64,000 nt of DNA from Verticillium longisporum (taxonomy: Eukaryota; Ascomycota; Sordariomycetes; Glomerellales; Plectosphaerellaceae), in assembly GCA_019188255.1 (NCBI GenBank), contig JAETXT010000011.1, positions 558,001 through 622,000 of the forward strand, in the 5' to 3' direction. The notes under the pieces were generated by a model, which was not told where the DNA came from, did no database searches, and saw only the letters and a program-made list of their open reading frames with translations. Position 1 is the stretch's first letter. The number at the start of each line of letters is the position of its first letter. The position numbers were made by a program, and so were the translations under genes. This document shows positions 62,658 to 64,000 of this stretch, piece by piece.

Positions 62658-64000
62658 GTTGAGGATGGGTTGGTAGGTGTCTGTAGCAAGGTTAGTGTAC
62701 CGCTTGGGGTAAGGAGGTTCGCGACGTTGCGTACTTAATGTGGATAGAATAAAGGCACAGTTAAGCTTTGTAGAGGACTTGGCTTGAATGGGGACAATCT
62801 CGAACGTGGTCGTAGGTTCGTTGCCTTTTTAAAGAAATGTCCCATCCCCCCAAAGCAGTCGCGTCACACCATGTTGATCATGCTTAACGTTCTGACGTCC
62901 ATCCTTCCCTCTACTCTCTCTGTAACCGCTGCCAAGGATCGTGTACAACAGGTTGGGAAGGTGCGCGGTGACGTAGATCTAATGTGGCGTGGCCGGGGCT
63001 GTGCGGCTGTGCAAATTGGGTCTTGGTCAATGGCAGCATCCCAACCACGTTAATGGCCCAACGGTGACGAAGACGCCAGCCACTCGACACCACCAGCTCT
63101 GCCATCTCGTTCGGATTATTTTTGAGCTAATGTTTATGCTTGTTGTGCAAGCGAACTTAGCGGGAGGCCTTTGTGGCGATGGCTGCCACGATCACCAGTT
63201 TGATCTGGTCTCGATCTCCCGATCAGGGACCCCTCCCTCTCTCCAGCTGGACGCCAACAAACAGGCTCGCCGAATCATCGACAAAGACCGCCCTCCCCAT
63301 GGAGTATCGCTATTTGATCGTTCACCGCCGACAGCGAGAACAGGTGGCCCTCGAGGCAGAGCAAGTCGGGTGGGGGGACACCCAACCGCCTGCACTTGGG
63401 GTCAGATAGGCAGGACACGAAGCTTCAATCCAATCCAAAACGCCCCAACCCGAATCCTGCTTTTTTCTTGGCCCTTCGAATCGACAAGGGTTCCTCTTTG
63501 GTGACGGCCCAGTACATTAGCCCCAGGAGCTTCTCTGCGGAGATCGACAACAGACCGTCGATCAATGCGTGTTCGTGCCAGCAGCGAGAAAGCACCGAAA
63601 ATGTGCTGCATCACTGTCTTGCAATGCTGCGGGCGGACTCGGGTATCTGCCTGGTCGCTGCCCATCTCCAGTGAGGCAGACGGTTCGAAGGGACGGTCGC
63701 TGGAACGGTGACCTATCCGCGAGCCGAAATTCGGCGATCCTGACCCATTGTCTCATAGTTTTGGTTGAGCCTGCGCAGCAACCCTCGTGAGCGTCTTCAT
63801 ATACAGACGACACCGCCATCTGTCTTGTAGAACGTCTCTTGCGATGTGACCTGGTGTGCCAGCCCACGCATGAATTTTGGTATCCTTTTTTTGCTTTTTG
63901 CTTTTCGCAGAATGCAACCAGGCCAGCGCCTTGAGCTTCGAGGTGCCATCCCGAGCAAACTGGCGATATCGTTTTCATGATCCACCGCGGCTGTCTTGCC
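62658..64000. other. Right flank of the window, no further gene seen
   Basis: After the leader of the 41-codon gene, about 1.2 kb holds only short frames (up to 171 codons) without codon bias, splice structure or family resemblance. Confidence 0.45.
62681..62734 (-). other. Predicted 5'-leader intron of the 41-codon gene
   Basis: Donor GTACGC (62734), branch CACTAAC, acceptor CTACAG (62681), 23 bp upstream of the ATG. All three signals match those of the verified-by-frame introns elsewhere in the window. Confidence 0.6.

Noticed and set aside
62445..62738. 97-codon plus-strand frame
   Set aside because: Ala/Val/Thr-rich antisense of the 41-codon gene; the splice signals and codon bias support the minus strand.

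Overview
The window is nuclear DNA of a filamentous ascomycete (Pezizomycotina). I read it as a Sordariomycete, probably Hypocreales, from the protein sequences; no species call is justified. Supporting signs are many short GT-AG introns (mostly 49-140 nt) with CTAAC/CTGAC-type branch points, C/G-ending codons in conserved genes, fungus-specific families (CON7, NoxR, Zn2Cys6 regulator with a fungal transcription-factor domain, HeLo/DUF7580 protein) and a transposon relic carrying RIP-type CpA to TpA changes. Layout: 0.5-2.6 kb, a HeLo-like/DUF7580 protein gene. 5.4-7.1 kb (minus), the conidiation regulator CON7, followed by about 17 kb without any convincing protein gene (7.1-24 kb); that stretch holds a 1.5-kb terminal-inverted-repeat element mutated by RIP (12.86-14.35 kb) and one intron-containing tRNA-Phe (17.35-17.44 kb). 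24.0-31.6 kb, a divergent pair: a Zn2Cys6 regulator (minus) and a full-length ABCB multidrug transporter (plus), sharing a 521-bp promoter with two near-identical CGG-N5-CCG palindromes. 32.2-62.7 kb is a housekeeping island: DBP2 RNA helicase with a 532-nt late intron, THI20-type thiamine kinase/TenA, a TORC2 Rictor/AVO3 subunit, uricase, mitochondrial ribosomal protein uL13m, the SOD1 copper chaperone, the NADPH-oxidase activator NoxR, mitochondrial glutamyl-tRNA synthetase, an XDJ1-like class A J-protein, ribosomal protein eL32 and an unrecognised 41-codon arginine-rich gene. The genes are mostly independent, monocistronic, interrupted genes. The one arrangement that looks like a functional unit is the regulator/ABC-transporter pair, which I read as a self-contained efflux module with a likely autoregulatory operator; the regulator shows two apparent one-base frame breaks that must be resolved before it is called active. 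NoxR (ROS production), CCS1 (SOD1 maturation) and uricase (a peroxide-producing enzyme) lie within 11 kb, but I see no sign of co-regulation. There is no secondary-metabolite core gene, CRISPR array, rRNA or virus-like sequence.
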